64,000 nt of DNA from Candidatus Rokuibacteriota bacterium (GTDB taxonomy: Bacteria; Methylomirabilota; Methylomirabilia; Rokubacteriales; CSP1-6): the NCBI GenBank assembly GCA_003221695.1, contig QHSX01000069.1, forward strand, positions 1 to 64,000, in the 5' to 3' direction. The translations under genes were made by a program, and so were the position numbers. Positions within the stretch are counted from its first letter, which is position 1, and each line of letters opens with the position of its first letter. Below are positions 26,608-35,191 of this stretch, piece after piece. The notes under the pieces are model-generated. The model saw only the letters and a program-made list of their open reading frames with translations. It ran no database searches and was not told the DNA's origin.

Positions 26608-29600
26608 CTAAGGGATCGTCGTCTGGACCGTGGCCACCGAGCCGTCGGCGAGAGTCACCGTCAATGAGAAGCCTGAGCCCGTCGTAAAGGCCGCCGGGCC
26701 GAAGTCGGACGCGAACACGAAGAATTCCGCGCCGTCGACGACGCCGAAGCTCACCGTCCCGGTCCCCGAGTTGAGCAGCGCCCCGTCGAGACCCGCTGAA
26801 GCCCCGAGCGCCCAGTTCGCCGTCGCGGGGTCGGTGTCCCAGGCACCACCGCTTGCCCGGCGCAGCTCGAGCCGCGTCACGGTCCGGGCGCCACTCCCCG
26901 CCTGGACGGTCACCCGGAAGCTGCCGTCGAACGCGCCGTCCGCGCTGAAGGCCGTATTGCCCTGCCCCACCTTGTCCCGCAGCTTGCCCAGAAATGCCAG
27001 GCCGAGCGTCGGCGGCGGCGGGGCCACCGCGAAGCCGCCTGTGAGAACGACCGACTGCCCGTCGGGATTCGCCACCGTCACGTCACGCGCGCCCATCGCC
27101 GCCGTGGCTCCAATCGCCAGGGCCACCGAGAGCTGGGTGGACGAGACCACCGTCGTCGAGTTGACCGTGATGCCGGCGCCGAAGGCGGCGCTCGCCCCGG
27201 CCTGGAAGTTCGTGCCCGTCACCGTCACGGTGAGGTTCGCTCCCTGGACCCCGGTGCTCGGCGACACACTCGAGATCGTCGGCATGAACGGCACGCTGGC
27301 GCTCGCGCTGGCCGAGGCGCCATCGGCGAAGTTGGCGGTCAGCGTGAAGCTGGCCCCGCTGGTGAACACCGAACTCGGATCGGCGGCGAATACGAAGAAC
27401 GTTCCGCCGTCGGTGACGCCGAAGCTCACCGTCCCGGTCCCCGAGTTGAGCAGCCCGCCGTCGAGACTCCCCGCGGCCCCGAGGGCCCAGTGCGCCGTGG
27501 CGGGGTCGGTGTCCCAGACCCCGCCGCCGCCGGCCCGGCTCAGCTCGAGCCGCGTCACGGTCCGGGCGCCACTCCCCGCCTGGACGGTCACCCGGAAGCT
27601 GCCGTCGAGCGCGCCGTCCGCGCTGAAGGCCGTATTGCCCTGCCCCACCTTGTCCCGCAGCTTGCCCAGAAATGCCAGGCCGAGCGTCGGCGGCGGCGGG
27701 GCCACCGCGAAGCCGCCTGTGAGAACGACCGACTGCCCGTCGGGATTCGCCACCGTCACGTCCCGCGCGCCCATCGCCGCCGTGGCTCCGATCGCCAGGG
27801 CCACCGAGAGCTGGGTGGACGAGACCACCGTCGTCGACGTCACCGTGATGCCGGCCCCGAAGGCGGCGCTCGCCCCCGCCTGGAAGTTCGTGCCCGTCAC
27901 CGTGACGGTGAGGTTCGCTCCCTGGACCCCGGTGCTCGGCGACACACTCGAGATCGTCGGCATGAGCACGCTGGCGCTCGCGCTGGCCGAGGTCCCATCG
28001 GCGAAGTTGGCAATCAGCGTGAAGCTGACGCCGCTGGTGAACACCGAGCTTGGATCGGCGGCGAATACGAAGAACGCTCCGCCGTCGGCGACGCCGAAGC
28101 TCACCGTCCCGGTCCCCGAGTTGAGCAGCGCCCCGTCGAGACCCGCTGAGGCCCCGAGCGCCCAGTTCGCCGTCGCGGGGTCGGTGTCCCAGACCCCACC
28201 GCCGCCGGCCCGGCTCAGCTCGAGCCGTGTCACGGTCCGGGCGCCGCTCCCCGCCTGGACGGTCACCCGGAAGCTCCCGTCGAACGCGCCGTCCGCGCTG
28301 AAGGCCGTATTGCCCTGCCCCACCTTGTCCCGCAGCTTGCCCAGAAACGCCAGGCCGAGCGTCGGCGGCGGCGGGGTCACCGCGAAGCCGCCCGCCAGCA
28401 CCACCGTCTGCCCGTCGGGATTCGTCACCGTCACGTCCCGCGCGCCCATCGCCGCCGTGGCCCCGATCACGAGGGCCACCGAGAGCTGGGTGGACGAGAC
28501 CACCGTCGTCGACGTCACCGTGATACCGGCGCCGAACGCGGCGCTCGCCCCCGCCTGGAAGCTCGTGCCCGTCACCGTCACGGTGAGGTTCGCTCCCTGG
28601 ACCCCGGTGCTCGGCGACACACTCGAGATCGTCGGCATGAGCACGCTGGCGCTCGCGCTGGCCGAGGTCCCATCGGCGAAGTTGGCAATCAGCGTGAAGC
28701 TGACGCCGCTGGTGAACACCGAGCTTGGATCGGCGGCGAATACGAAGAACGTTCCGCCGTCGGCCACGCCGAAGCTCACCGTCCCGGTCCCCGAGTTGAG
28801 CAGCCCGCCGTCGAGACTCCCCGCGGCCCCAAGGGCCCAGTGCGCCGTGGCGGGGTCGGTGTCCCAGACGCCGCCACTACTTCGCAGCTCGAGCCGCGTC
28901 ACGGTCCGGGCGCCGCTCCCGGCCTGGACGGTCACCCGGAAGCTCCCGTCGAACGCGCTGTCCGCGCTGAAGGCCGTATTGCCGCGCCCCACCTTGTCCC
29001 GCAGCTTGCCCAGAAACGCCAGGCCGAGCGTCGGCGGCGGCGGGGCCACCGCGAAGCCGCCTGTGAGAACGACCGGCTGCCCGTCGGGATTCGTCACTGT
29101 CACGTCTCGCGCGCCCATCGCCGCCGTGGCCCCGATCACGAGAGCCACCGAGAGCTGGGTGGACGAGACCACCGTCGTCGAGTTGACCGTGATGCCGGCG
29201 CCGAAGGCGGCGCTCGCCCCCGCCTGGAAGTTCGTGCCCGTCACCGTCACGGTGAGGCTCGCTCCCTGGACCCCGGTGCTCGGCGACACACTCGAGATCG
29301 TCGGCATGAGCACGCTGGCGCTCGCGCTGGCCGAGGTCCCGTCCGCGAAGTTGGCAATCAGCGTGAAGCTGGCCCCGCTACCGAACACCGTCGGGTTCAG
29401 ATCGGACGCGAACACCAAGAACGCCCCGCCGTCGGCGACGCCGAAGCTCACCGTTCCGGTCCCCGAGTTGAGCAGCGCCCCGTCGAGGCTCCCCGCGGCC
29501 CCGAGCGCCCAGTTCGCCGTCGTGGGGTCGGTGTCCCAGACGCCGCCGCCGCCGGCCCGGCGCAGCTCGAGCCGCGTCACGGTCCGGGCGCCGCTCCCCG

Positions 29601-32052
29601 CCTGGACGGTCACCCGGAAGCTCCCGTCGAGCGCGCCGTCCACGCTGAAGGCCGTATTGCCCTGCCCCACCTTGTCCCGCAGCTTGCCCAGAAACGCCAG
29701 GCCGAGCGTCGGCGGCGGCGGGGTCACCGCGAAGCCGCCTGTGAGAACGACCGACTGCCCGTCGGGATTCGCCACCGTCACGTCACGCACGCCCATCGCC
29801 GCCGTGGCCCCGATCACGAGGGCCACCGAGAGCTGGGTGGACGAGACCACCGTCGTCGAGCTGACCGTGATGCCGGCCCCGAACGCGGCGCTCGCCCCCG
29901 CCTGGAAGTTCGTGCCCGTCACCGTCACGGTGAGGTTCGCTCCCTGCAGCCCGGTGCTCGGCGACACACTCGAGATCGTGGGGACGTTCGGCAGGATCGA
30001 GGTCGCGGTGGCCGAGGTGCCGTCGGCGAAGTTGGCGGTCAGCGTGAAGCTGGCCCCGCTAGTGAACACCGAGGTCGGATCGGCGGCGAATACGAAGAAC
30101 GTTCCGCCGTCGGCGACGCCGAAGCTCACCGTCCCGGTCCCGGCGTTGAGCAGCCCGCCGTCGAGACTCCCCGCGGCCCCGAGGGCCCAGTGCGCTGTCG
30201 CGGGATCGGTATCCCAGACCCCGCCGCTGGTCCGCAGCTCGAGCCGCGTCACGGTCCGGGCGCCGCTCCCCGCCTGGACGGTCACCCGGAAGCTCCCGTC
30301 GAGCGCGCCGTCCACGCTGAAGGCCGTATTGCCGCGCCCCACCTTGTCCCGCAGCTTGCCCAGAAACGCCAGGCCGAGCGTCGGCGGGAGCGGCAGGACC
30401 GTGAAGCCGCCCACACGGGTCGCGGTCTGCCCGCCGGGGTTCGTCACCGTGACGTCGCGCGGACCGGGATTCGCCGTGGCGGCGATGGCGAGGGCGACCG
30501 AGAGCTGGGTGGACGAGACCACCGTCATCGACGTCACCGTGATGTCGGCGCCGAACGAGGCGGTCGCCCCGGGTTGGAAGTTGATCCCGTTGACCGTCAC
30601 GGTGAGGCTTGTGCCCAGCGTCCCTCGCTTGGGAGAGACGCCGGCGATGATCGGCACGCCCGGGTTGAGGAGGGCGCTCAGCGCGAGGTCGACTTGAATC
30701 CGCGGCCGCGTGGTGCCCGTCTCGGCCAGGGTGTCCTCGATCATGACCCCGGTACCGCTGAGGGCCTGGAGGATCTCGTCGACGCTCGCGGTCGGCTTGG
30801 CCTGCTTGAGCACCGCCCAGGTGCCGGCGACGTGCGGGGCCGCCATCGACGTCCCGCTCGCGATCGCGAACCCGCCGCCGGCGAACGACGAGGTGATGCT
30901 GACGCCGGGGGCGAACAGGGACAGGAACGGGGCCACGTTCGAGAAGTATGCGACCTGATCGTCCTTGGTCGTGGCGCCGACGCTCACGGCAGTGGAGACG
31001 CACGCGGGGGCGCTGAGCTGGTCGATGGCCCCGTTGTTTCCGGAGGCCACGACGGTCGCGATGCCGGCTGCGCGCAGGTTGTCGATGAACGGCTTGTAGG
31101 GTTGGTCATCACAGGTCGAGTCGAAGAGCCCGCCGCCGAGGCTCATGTTGACCGCGGCAAAGGGGTGAGTGGTACGCAGGGCGTAGACGCGCTCGAGGGC
31201 GGCGAGGATATCGGACGTATACGCCCCGATGCAGGGCGGCGCGCCGCCGCAATCGAAGAACCCGTCGAACCGTGAGAAGACCTGGACCGACATGATGCTG
31301 GCGCCCCGCCCGACACCCCAGATCGGCAGGCCGGACGGCGTCCCGTTCCCGGTAGCGATGCCCGCGACGTGGGTGCCGTGCCAGCAGCCTTCGAGCTCGA
31401 GCGGACAGTACACCCCGGCGCCGGGACCGATCTGCTCGTCAGTGCCGTTCGGGCAGAGCGTTGAGCTCCGCTGCGCGGACGTGGTCGAGTAGCACGCCTC
31501 CTCCACGACCTTGCCGGCGAGGAACTGATGAGCCGAGTCGACGCCGGTGTCGATCAACGCCACCACGCGGCCGGTGCCGTCGAAGCCTTGAGCCCAGGCC
31601 TTGTCGGCGCCGATGAGGGGGACACTGTCCAGCAGGACCGGCTTGTGAATCCTGTCTTCCGTCACCCGCTTCACCAGCGAGCTCGACGCATCCAGCTCTT
31701 GCAACGTCGTCGGGCCAGCCTCGAGCGCGATCAGTGGCGCCGTCACGTATCGGCGCAGGACACGGTGCTGGTGCTGTGCGAGCCGGCTCAGCAAACGCGA
31801 GGCGGCGTCTGTGATCTCTTGGCGGTAGAGGGCCCTCGCTTGACTCGGCACGGCACCCTCGGCAACGCGGCCGGAGGGAAGCAAGAGCTCGACGAGGACG
31901 CGCACCTCGCCTTCGGCCCGCGCGCGGTCGTGGATCGCCGTCGGCACCACATGACCGTCTTTGTCGGGAGGTGCCGCGACCACATTCGTGGGTAAGAGGA
32001 CCCCGAGCAGCAACAGACTGGAGGCGAGGAACGAAAGTACCCGGCAGGTCAT
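26608..32052 (-). CDS. Giant subtilisin-like serine protease with six IPT/TIG-containing modules
   Basis: The 1814-residue protein has a signal peptide (1-27), an I9-type propeptide (about 45-138) and an S8 catalytic domain with Asp in VALIDTGVD (168), His in HGTHVAG (225) and Ser in GTSMAAPHVAG (402). From about 465 to the end there are six modules of about 225 residues. Each has an IPT/TIG domain (ISSVSPSTGVQGANLTVTVT) and a second beta domain (LGLAFLGKLRDKVG to SFGVADGG). Modules 2-6 are nearly identical. It is likely secreted and processed. No C-terminal anchor or sorting signal is visible. Confidence 0.92.
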   Translation of the reverse strand: MTCRVLSFLASSLLLLGVLLPTNVVAAPPDKDGHVVPTAIHDRARAEGEVRVLVELLLPSGRVAEGAVPSQARALYRQEITDAASRLLSRLAQHQHRVLRRYVTAPLIALEAGPTTLQELDASSSLVKRVTEDRIHKPVLLDSVPLIGADKAWAQGFDGTGRVVALIDTGVDSAHQFLAGKVVEEACYSTTSAQRSSTLCPNGTDEQIGPGAGVYCPLELEGCWHGTHVAGIATGNGTPSGLPIWGVGRGASIMSVQVFSRFDGFFDCGGAPPCIGAYTSDILAALERVYALRTTHPFAAVNMSLGGGLFDSTCDDQPYKPFIDNLRAAGIATVVASGNNGAIDQLSAPACVSTAVSVGATTKDDQVAYFSNVAPFLSLFAPGVSITSSFAGGGFAIASGTSMAAPHVAGTWAVLKQAKPTASVDEILQALSGTGVMIEDTLAETGTTRPRIQVDLALSALLNPGVPIIAGVSPKRGTLGTSLTVTVNGINFQPGATASFGADITVTSMTVVSSTQLSVALAIAATANPGPRDVTVTNPGGQTATRVGGFTVLPLPPTLGLAFLGKLRDKVGRGNTAFSVDGALDGSFRVTVQAGSGARTVTRLELRTSGGVWDTDPATAHWALGAAGSLDGGLLNAGTGTVSFGVADGGTFFVFAADPTSVFTSGASFTLTANFADGTSATATSILPNVPTISSVSPSTGLQGANLTVTVTGTNFQAGASAAFGAGITVSSTTVVSSTQLSVALVIGATAAMGVRDVTVANPDGQSVVLTGGFAVTPPPPTLGLAFLGKLRDKVGQGNTAFSVDGALDGSFRVTVQAGSGARTVTRLELRRAGGGGVWDTDPTTANWALGAAGSLDGALLNSGTGTVSFGVADGGAFLVFASDLNPTVFGSGASFTLIANFADGTSASASASVLMPTISSVSPSTGVQGASLTVTVTGTNFQAGASAAFGAGITVNSTTVVSSTQLSVALVIGATAAMGARDVTVTNPDGQPVVLTGGFAVAPPPPTLGLAFLGKLRDKVGRGNTAFSADSAFDGSFRVTVQAGSGARTVTRLELRSSGGVWDTDPATAHWALGAAGSLDGGLLNSGTGTVSFGVADGGTFFVFAADPSSVFTSGVSFTLIANFADGTSASASASVLMPTISSVSPSTGVQGANLTVTVTGTSFQAGASAAFGAGITVTSTTVVSSTQLSVALVIGATAAMGARDVTVTNPDGQTVVLAGGFAVTPPPPTLGLAFLGKLRDKVGQGNTAFSADGAFDGSFRVTVQAGSGARTVTRLELSRAGGGGVWDTDPATANWALGASAGLDGALLNSGTGTVSFGVADGGAFFVFAADPSSVFTSGVSFTLIANFADGTSASASASVLMPTISSVSPSTGVQGANLTVTVTGTNFQAGASAAFGAGITVTSTTVVSSTQLSVALAIGATAAMGARDVTVANPDGQSVVLTGGFAVAPPPPTLGLAFLGKLRDKVGQGNTAFSADGALDGSFRVTVQAGSGARTVTRLELSRAGGGGVWDTDPATAHWALGAAGSLDGGLLNSGTGTVSFGVTDGGTFFVFAADPSSVFTSGASFTLTANFADGASASASASVPFMPTISSVSPSTGVQGANLTVTVTGTNFQAGASAAFGAGITVNSTTVVSSTQLSVALAIGATAAMGARDVTVANPDGQSVVLTGGFAVAPPPPTLGLAFLGKLRDKVGQGNTAFSADGAFDGSFRVTVQAGSGARTVTRLELRRASGGAWDTDPATANWALGASAGLDGALLNSGTGTVSFGVVDGAEFFVFASDFGPAAFTTGSGFSLTVTLADGSVATVQTTIP
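26611..30660 (-). repeat. Six tandem DNA repeats of about 665-690 bp within the protease gene
   Basis: The block encoding LAFLGKLRDKVG recurs near 26970, 27650, 28325, 28990, 29680 and 30345. Copies are near-identical over long runs; the first-encoded unit (near 30.4-30.66 kb) is the most diverged. Differences are mostly synonymous or small swaps such as TSTT/NSTT and RAGGGG insertions. Confidence 0.9.
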
Positions 32053-32119
32053 GGGTCGTCATAGTGGGCAACGAACATGCCATACGCAGGCCCCTTGAAG
32101 TGAAGGGCTTTCGGCAACG

Positions 32120-32164
32120 CCGAGTGACGGCTTGGCAGTCCTGGTGACCCGGAGCGTCACTCGG
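32120..32164. promoter_or_regulatory. 10-bp inverted repeat between propeptide-like gene and protease gene
   Basis: CCGAGTGACG (32120-32129) and CGTCACTCGG (32155-32164) are perfect inverted copies separated by 25 bases. They lie in the 137-base gap between the stop of the propeptide-like gene and the protease start. It could be an RNA hairpin or an operator. No T-run follows. Confidence 0.4.
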
Positions 32165-32189
32165 AGAGAAACGTCACCCCCAAAGGTGG

Positions 32190-32564
32190 TCAGCGAGGAG
32201 GCGCGAGACCCTCGTACGGAGGGGAGATATCGTCCGCTCGTACGCGGATCACGAGGGCGGTCATCTCCTCGAGCCGAGCAAGCGCGGCGGCGTCGATCTC
32301 GAGCGCGAGAAGGGGTACCGTCGCATACCGGCGCGCGAGGCGGCCGCCGGTGCCGGCCAGGAGGTGCAAGACCTCATCCTGGACGTTCCCGAGGGCAACG
32401 GGATCGCCACGAGGAACGCGAAGCTCCACGAGGACGCGCAGCGTGCCTCCGCTGACCACGGCACGGACGCCGGGGTCGATCACCGGCCGGTCATCCATAC
32501 CGCTCGCCGCGCTCCACCCGCCAGCCAGGGCGACCATGGTGACCATCGTCCATGTGCACCTCAC
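32190..32564 (-). CDS. Free-standing subtilisin-propeptide-like (I9-like) exported protein
   Basis: A 124-residue product with a hydrophobic N-terminus (MVTMVALAGGWSAASG) and a domain reading LRVLVELRVPRGD, then LLAGTGGRLARRYATVPLLALEIDAAALARLEEM. This lines up with the propeptide of the downstream protease (VRVLVELLLPSGR, RVLRRYVTAPLIALEAGPTTLQEL). There is no catalytic domain. It may act as a separate folding helper or inhibitor of the protease, or may be the leftover of a truncated protease gene. Same strand, 137 bases upstream of the protease. Confidence 0.65.
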   Translation of the reverse strand: MRCTWTMVTMVALAGGWSAASGMDDRPVIDPGVRAVVSGGTLRVLVELRVPRGDPVALGNVQDEVLHLLAGTGGRLARRYATVPLLALEIDAAALARLEEMTALVIRVRADDISPPYEGLAPPR

Positions 32565-32646
32565 CGTTCGCCACCCCTATCCGTTCCTGCGCGCGGCGCC
32601 AGCCATCCTTCCACCAGGCTCAGGAACTGAGCAGGTCCTCTAAAAG

Positions 32647-32735
32647 TGGCGGAGGGCGAGGGATTCGAACCCCCAAGGGCCGTGAGGCCCGGTGGATTTC
32701 AAGTCCACTGCCTTACCAGTTGAGGCTAGCCCTCC
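32647..32735 (-). tRNA. tRNA-Ser (anticodon TGA)
   Basis: A class II tRNA on the minus strand. The acceptor stem GGAGGGC pairs with GCCCTCC, the anticodon stem GTGGA/TCCAC encloses CTTGAAA, a long variable arm follows, and the T-loop is GGTTCGAATC. Discriminator G and encoded CCA (32649-32647) complete it. It reads UCA-type serine codons. Confidence 0.95.
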
Positions 32736-33351
32736 GTGCCCAGCACAACAGCCACTTACGATACATCATCCAGCTGTCGGATCGATGAGTCCTCAGTTCG
32801 AGCTAGTTACGAGGTAGTTCTATAGCGTTCGGCGGCAGGCGCCAGAAGCGGTGCAATCTAATGGTCTAAACCCGCACTCAGGGTCACACGGTGTGCAAAT
32901 CCTTTCACAACCACGCTACCGACGAAGGCAACCCGTGAGGGAGCCGGGCCTCACCGCCGAGATACATCCGCCTGACCTCGGAGTTGTCGCCACGCGGAGC
33001 TCAGCCGACTCATCGGCCACGCGCGTCAGACGCTGGCGTGCCTGCTCGAGGGCGACAGCGAGAAACAAGAGCTCGTCGGGATCGTTGGGGCGCGCCCGCT
33101 GCGCACCAAGGTCGTGGAAGTGGGAACGGTTCGCCGCCGGCGACAACCGATGCATGCTCCGTCGTCGTACTGTAGTCGCCGCCCGTCGCGATCTGGGCGT
33201 CAGTGACGCACGACAGTGCGAGCTGGAGCGGCTTGAGGAAGGTCTGGACTGCCTTCCGGGGTGTGGAGCCAGCCACCCGAAAGGGCGGCAGGCCGCAGCC
33301 TCCCCACACCCAGCGTAGCGTTGCTCAGTCAGCCATTACCCATCCCGGTGA
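32736..33351. other. Intergenic stretch with no firm gene
   Basis: About 615 bases between tRNA-Ser and the MASE1 protein. Several overlapping short frames exist but none has codon use, a ribosome site or a recognisable domain. A start-less frame on the plus strand, about 32976-33180, reads AELSRLIGHARQTLACLLEG and later LRTKVVEVGTVRRRRQPMH, which looks protein-like and may be a decayed gene end. Confidence 0.4.
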
Positions 33352-34950
33352 TCAACGTCGCGCGCTTCTCCCCGCCGGCTGGCTCGACTTGCTGAGGTCG
33401 AGCATCTGCGGCACATAGGGGCCCGCGTCGATCAGGTCGAGTTCGGTGACACGGGTCATGCGGAAGACGATATTCGCGATTCGGGCAGCAGCTTCGAGGA
33501 TCTCCTCGACCCGCCGGCGCTCCTCCAGGTCCAGCGTCCTCTCGAGCAGCTGTGCCTGGCCCACGAGCGCTGTCAGCGGATTGTTGATCTCGTGCGCGGC
33601 CGCCGCGGCGAGGCCCGCCACGTGCCGGAGAGCGTCCCGCTCCCGCGTGGCGGCCTCGGCCCGCTTGTGATCGGTGATGTCCCGGGCGATCGCCGACGCG
33701 CCGACGATCCGCCCCGCCGCGTTTCGGATCGGCGACACCGTGACGGACACAGCGATCCGCCGCCCGTCCTTCGCCACCCGGACCGTTTCGTAGTGGTCGA
33801 CTTTTTCGCCCCGAGCGAGCCGTTCGAGGATCATCGACATCTCGTCCCGGTGCTCGGGCGGGATGAGGATTGAGATTGGCCGCCCCATCACTTCGTAGGC
33901 CGCGTACCCGTAGAGGCGTTCGGCGCCGGCGTTCCAGGTCGTGATGATCCCGTCCGGCGTCTTGCCAATGGTCGCGACGATCCCGTCCTCCGAGGTCTTC
34001 ACGATCTCGGCGAGGCGGGCCAGTTCCTTGACGAGCGCCGCCAGGAGCAGCGTCGCCACGGCCATCGTCCCGATGAACGCTCCGAGCAGCAGCAGCGACT
34101 CGTTCTGGGCGTACCTGCCAAAGGGTCCGGCGCCCTGGAGCGTTGCCCAGACGGCGACCCCCGCGAGCAGGGCGACGCACGTCGCCGCCTCGCGCTGTCC
34201 GAACCGGAACGCGGCCACGGCGAGCGGCAGGGTGCACAGGAACGTGAGGGGATAGCCGCTCGTCCTCGATGACGGTCCGCCGAACACGACCCAGCCGACC
34301 AGGAAAACGGAGCCGAGCAGCAGCACGAGCTCCAGAGCCCGCGCCCGCGTCAGATGCACCGTGCGGTCCGTTCCCCAGAGGATCAGCACCGGGGCTACCA
34401 CCAGCGCCCCCACCACGTCCCCGCGCCACCATGTGAGCCAGATGGCCCCAACCTGCTCCCAGCTCACGTAGCCCCCCAGCGAGAGACTCGCCACCCCGAC
34501 GGTCGCGCTCACGACCGGACTCAGCAGCCCGGCGAGGGCGACGAACGTGAGGATATTCCGCGTCCGATCGAACGCCTGGCAGCCGTTCGCGAACCGCGTC
34601 ACGAGCCAGCCGCCGAGGAGCGCTTCGAGCGTATTGCCGCTCGCGATTCCGAGCGACGTCCAGGCCGATCCCGCCGTCGTGACGTTGACGAGGAACGCGC
34701 CCGCGAAGAGCGCGGGCCAGACGCGGTACCCGAGCAGCAGCGTCGCCGCCAGCGCGATGCCGGTGGGTGGCCACACCGTCGTCGCGCTCGGGTGCACCGA
34801 GGCCAGGGTGAGGCCCACCTTTCCGGCGACGAAGTAGACGCCGGCGATCACGAGGGACCCCCAGGGCACCAGAGGAATCCAAGGGCGAGCCACCACCTCG
34901 CGCCTCACCAGACGCCTTGTGCGCGAGACGATAGGGAGCAGACACGCCAC
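33352..34950 (-). CDS. MASE1-PAS-HisKA sensor protein lacking an ATPase domain
   Basis: The 532-residue protein (GTG start) has a MASE1-like membrane domain (about 25-300: GKVGLTLASVHPSATTVWPPTGIALAA) and a PAS domain (about 315-430: TPDGIITTWNAGAERLYGYAAYEVMG, IARDITDHKRAE). A dimerisation helix pair follows with phospho-acceptor motif AAAHEINNPLTALVGQAQLL. The protein then ends after PQMLDLSKSSQPAG with no N, G1, F or G2 boxes. It may be a phosphotransfer or regulatory partner of another kinase. No frameshifted ATPase is visible downstream (leftward) in the tRNA-side gap. Confidence 0.82.
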   Translation of the reverse strand: MACLLPIVSRTRRLVRREVVARPWIPLVPWGSLVIAGVYFVAGKVGLTLASVHPSATTVWPPTGIALAATLLLGYRVWPALFAGAFLVNVTTAGSAWTSLGIASGNTLEALLGGWLVTRFANGCQAFDRTRNILTFVALAGLLSPVVSATVGVASLSLGGYVSWEQVGAIWLTWWRGDVVGALVVAPVLILWGTDRTVHLTRARALELVLLLGSVFLVGWVVFGGPSSRTSGYPLTFLCTLPLAVAAFRFGQREAATCVALLAGVAVWATLQGAGPFGRYAQNESLLLLGAFIGTMAVATLLLAALVKELARLAEIVKTSEDGIVATIGKTPDGIITTWNAGAERLYGYAAYEVMGRPISILIPPEHRDEMSMILERLARGEKVDHYETVRVAKDGRRIAVSVTVSPIRNAAGRIVGASAIARDITDHKRAEAATRERDALRHVAGLAAAAAHEINNPLTALVGQAQLLERTLDLEERRRVEEILEAAARIANIVFRMTRVTELDLIDAGPYVPQMLDLSKSSQPAGRSARR

Positions 34951-35191
34951 CAGCTGCCGCCTCGGGAGTGATGGGCCTCCATCCGTAGCTGCGCGCCTCG
35001 CAATGGAAGACCCGACGACGCCGGCGCGTGATTGCGCCGAATATCCGAACTGCCCCTATGCTACCCCTCTCAAATGGGTCGGGACATTGAGGAGTATCAC
35101 TGAGAGAGGGGGCGGGAAAAACCCGATGCCCGGTGGTGGGATCTTGGGGCGCGGGAGCCGAGCTAGCAGCTCGAACGCCGTGGGCTGCTCC

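Noticed and set aside
26630-30697. 1355-codon plus-strand frame with repeats
   Set aside because: Antisense shadow of the repetitive part of the subtilase; its repeats mirror the real modules and it has no domain or ribosome site.
32851-33318. 155-codon plus-strand frame beside tRNA-Ser
   Set aside because: No ribosome site, arginine/serine-rich composition and no recognisable domain; competing frames on both strands are equally open.
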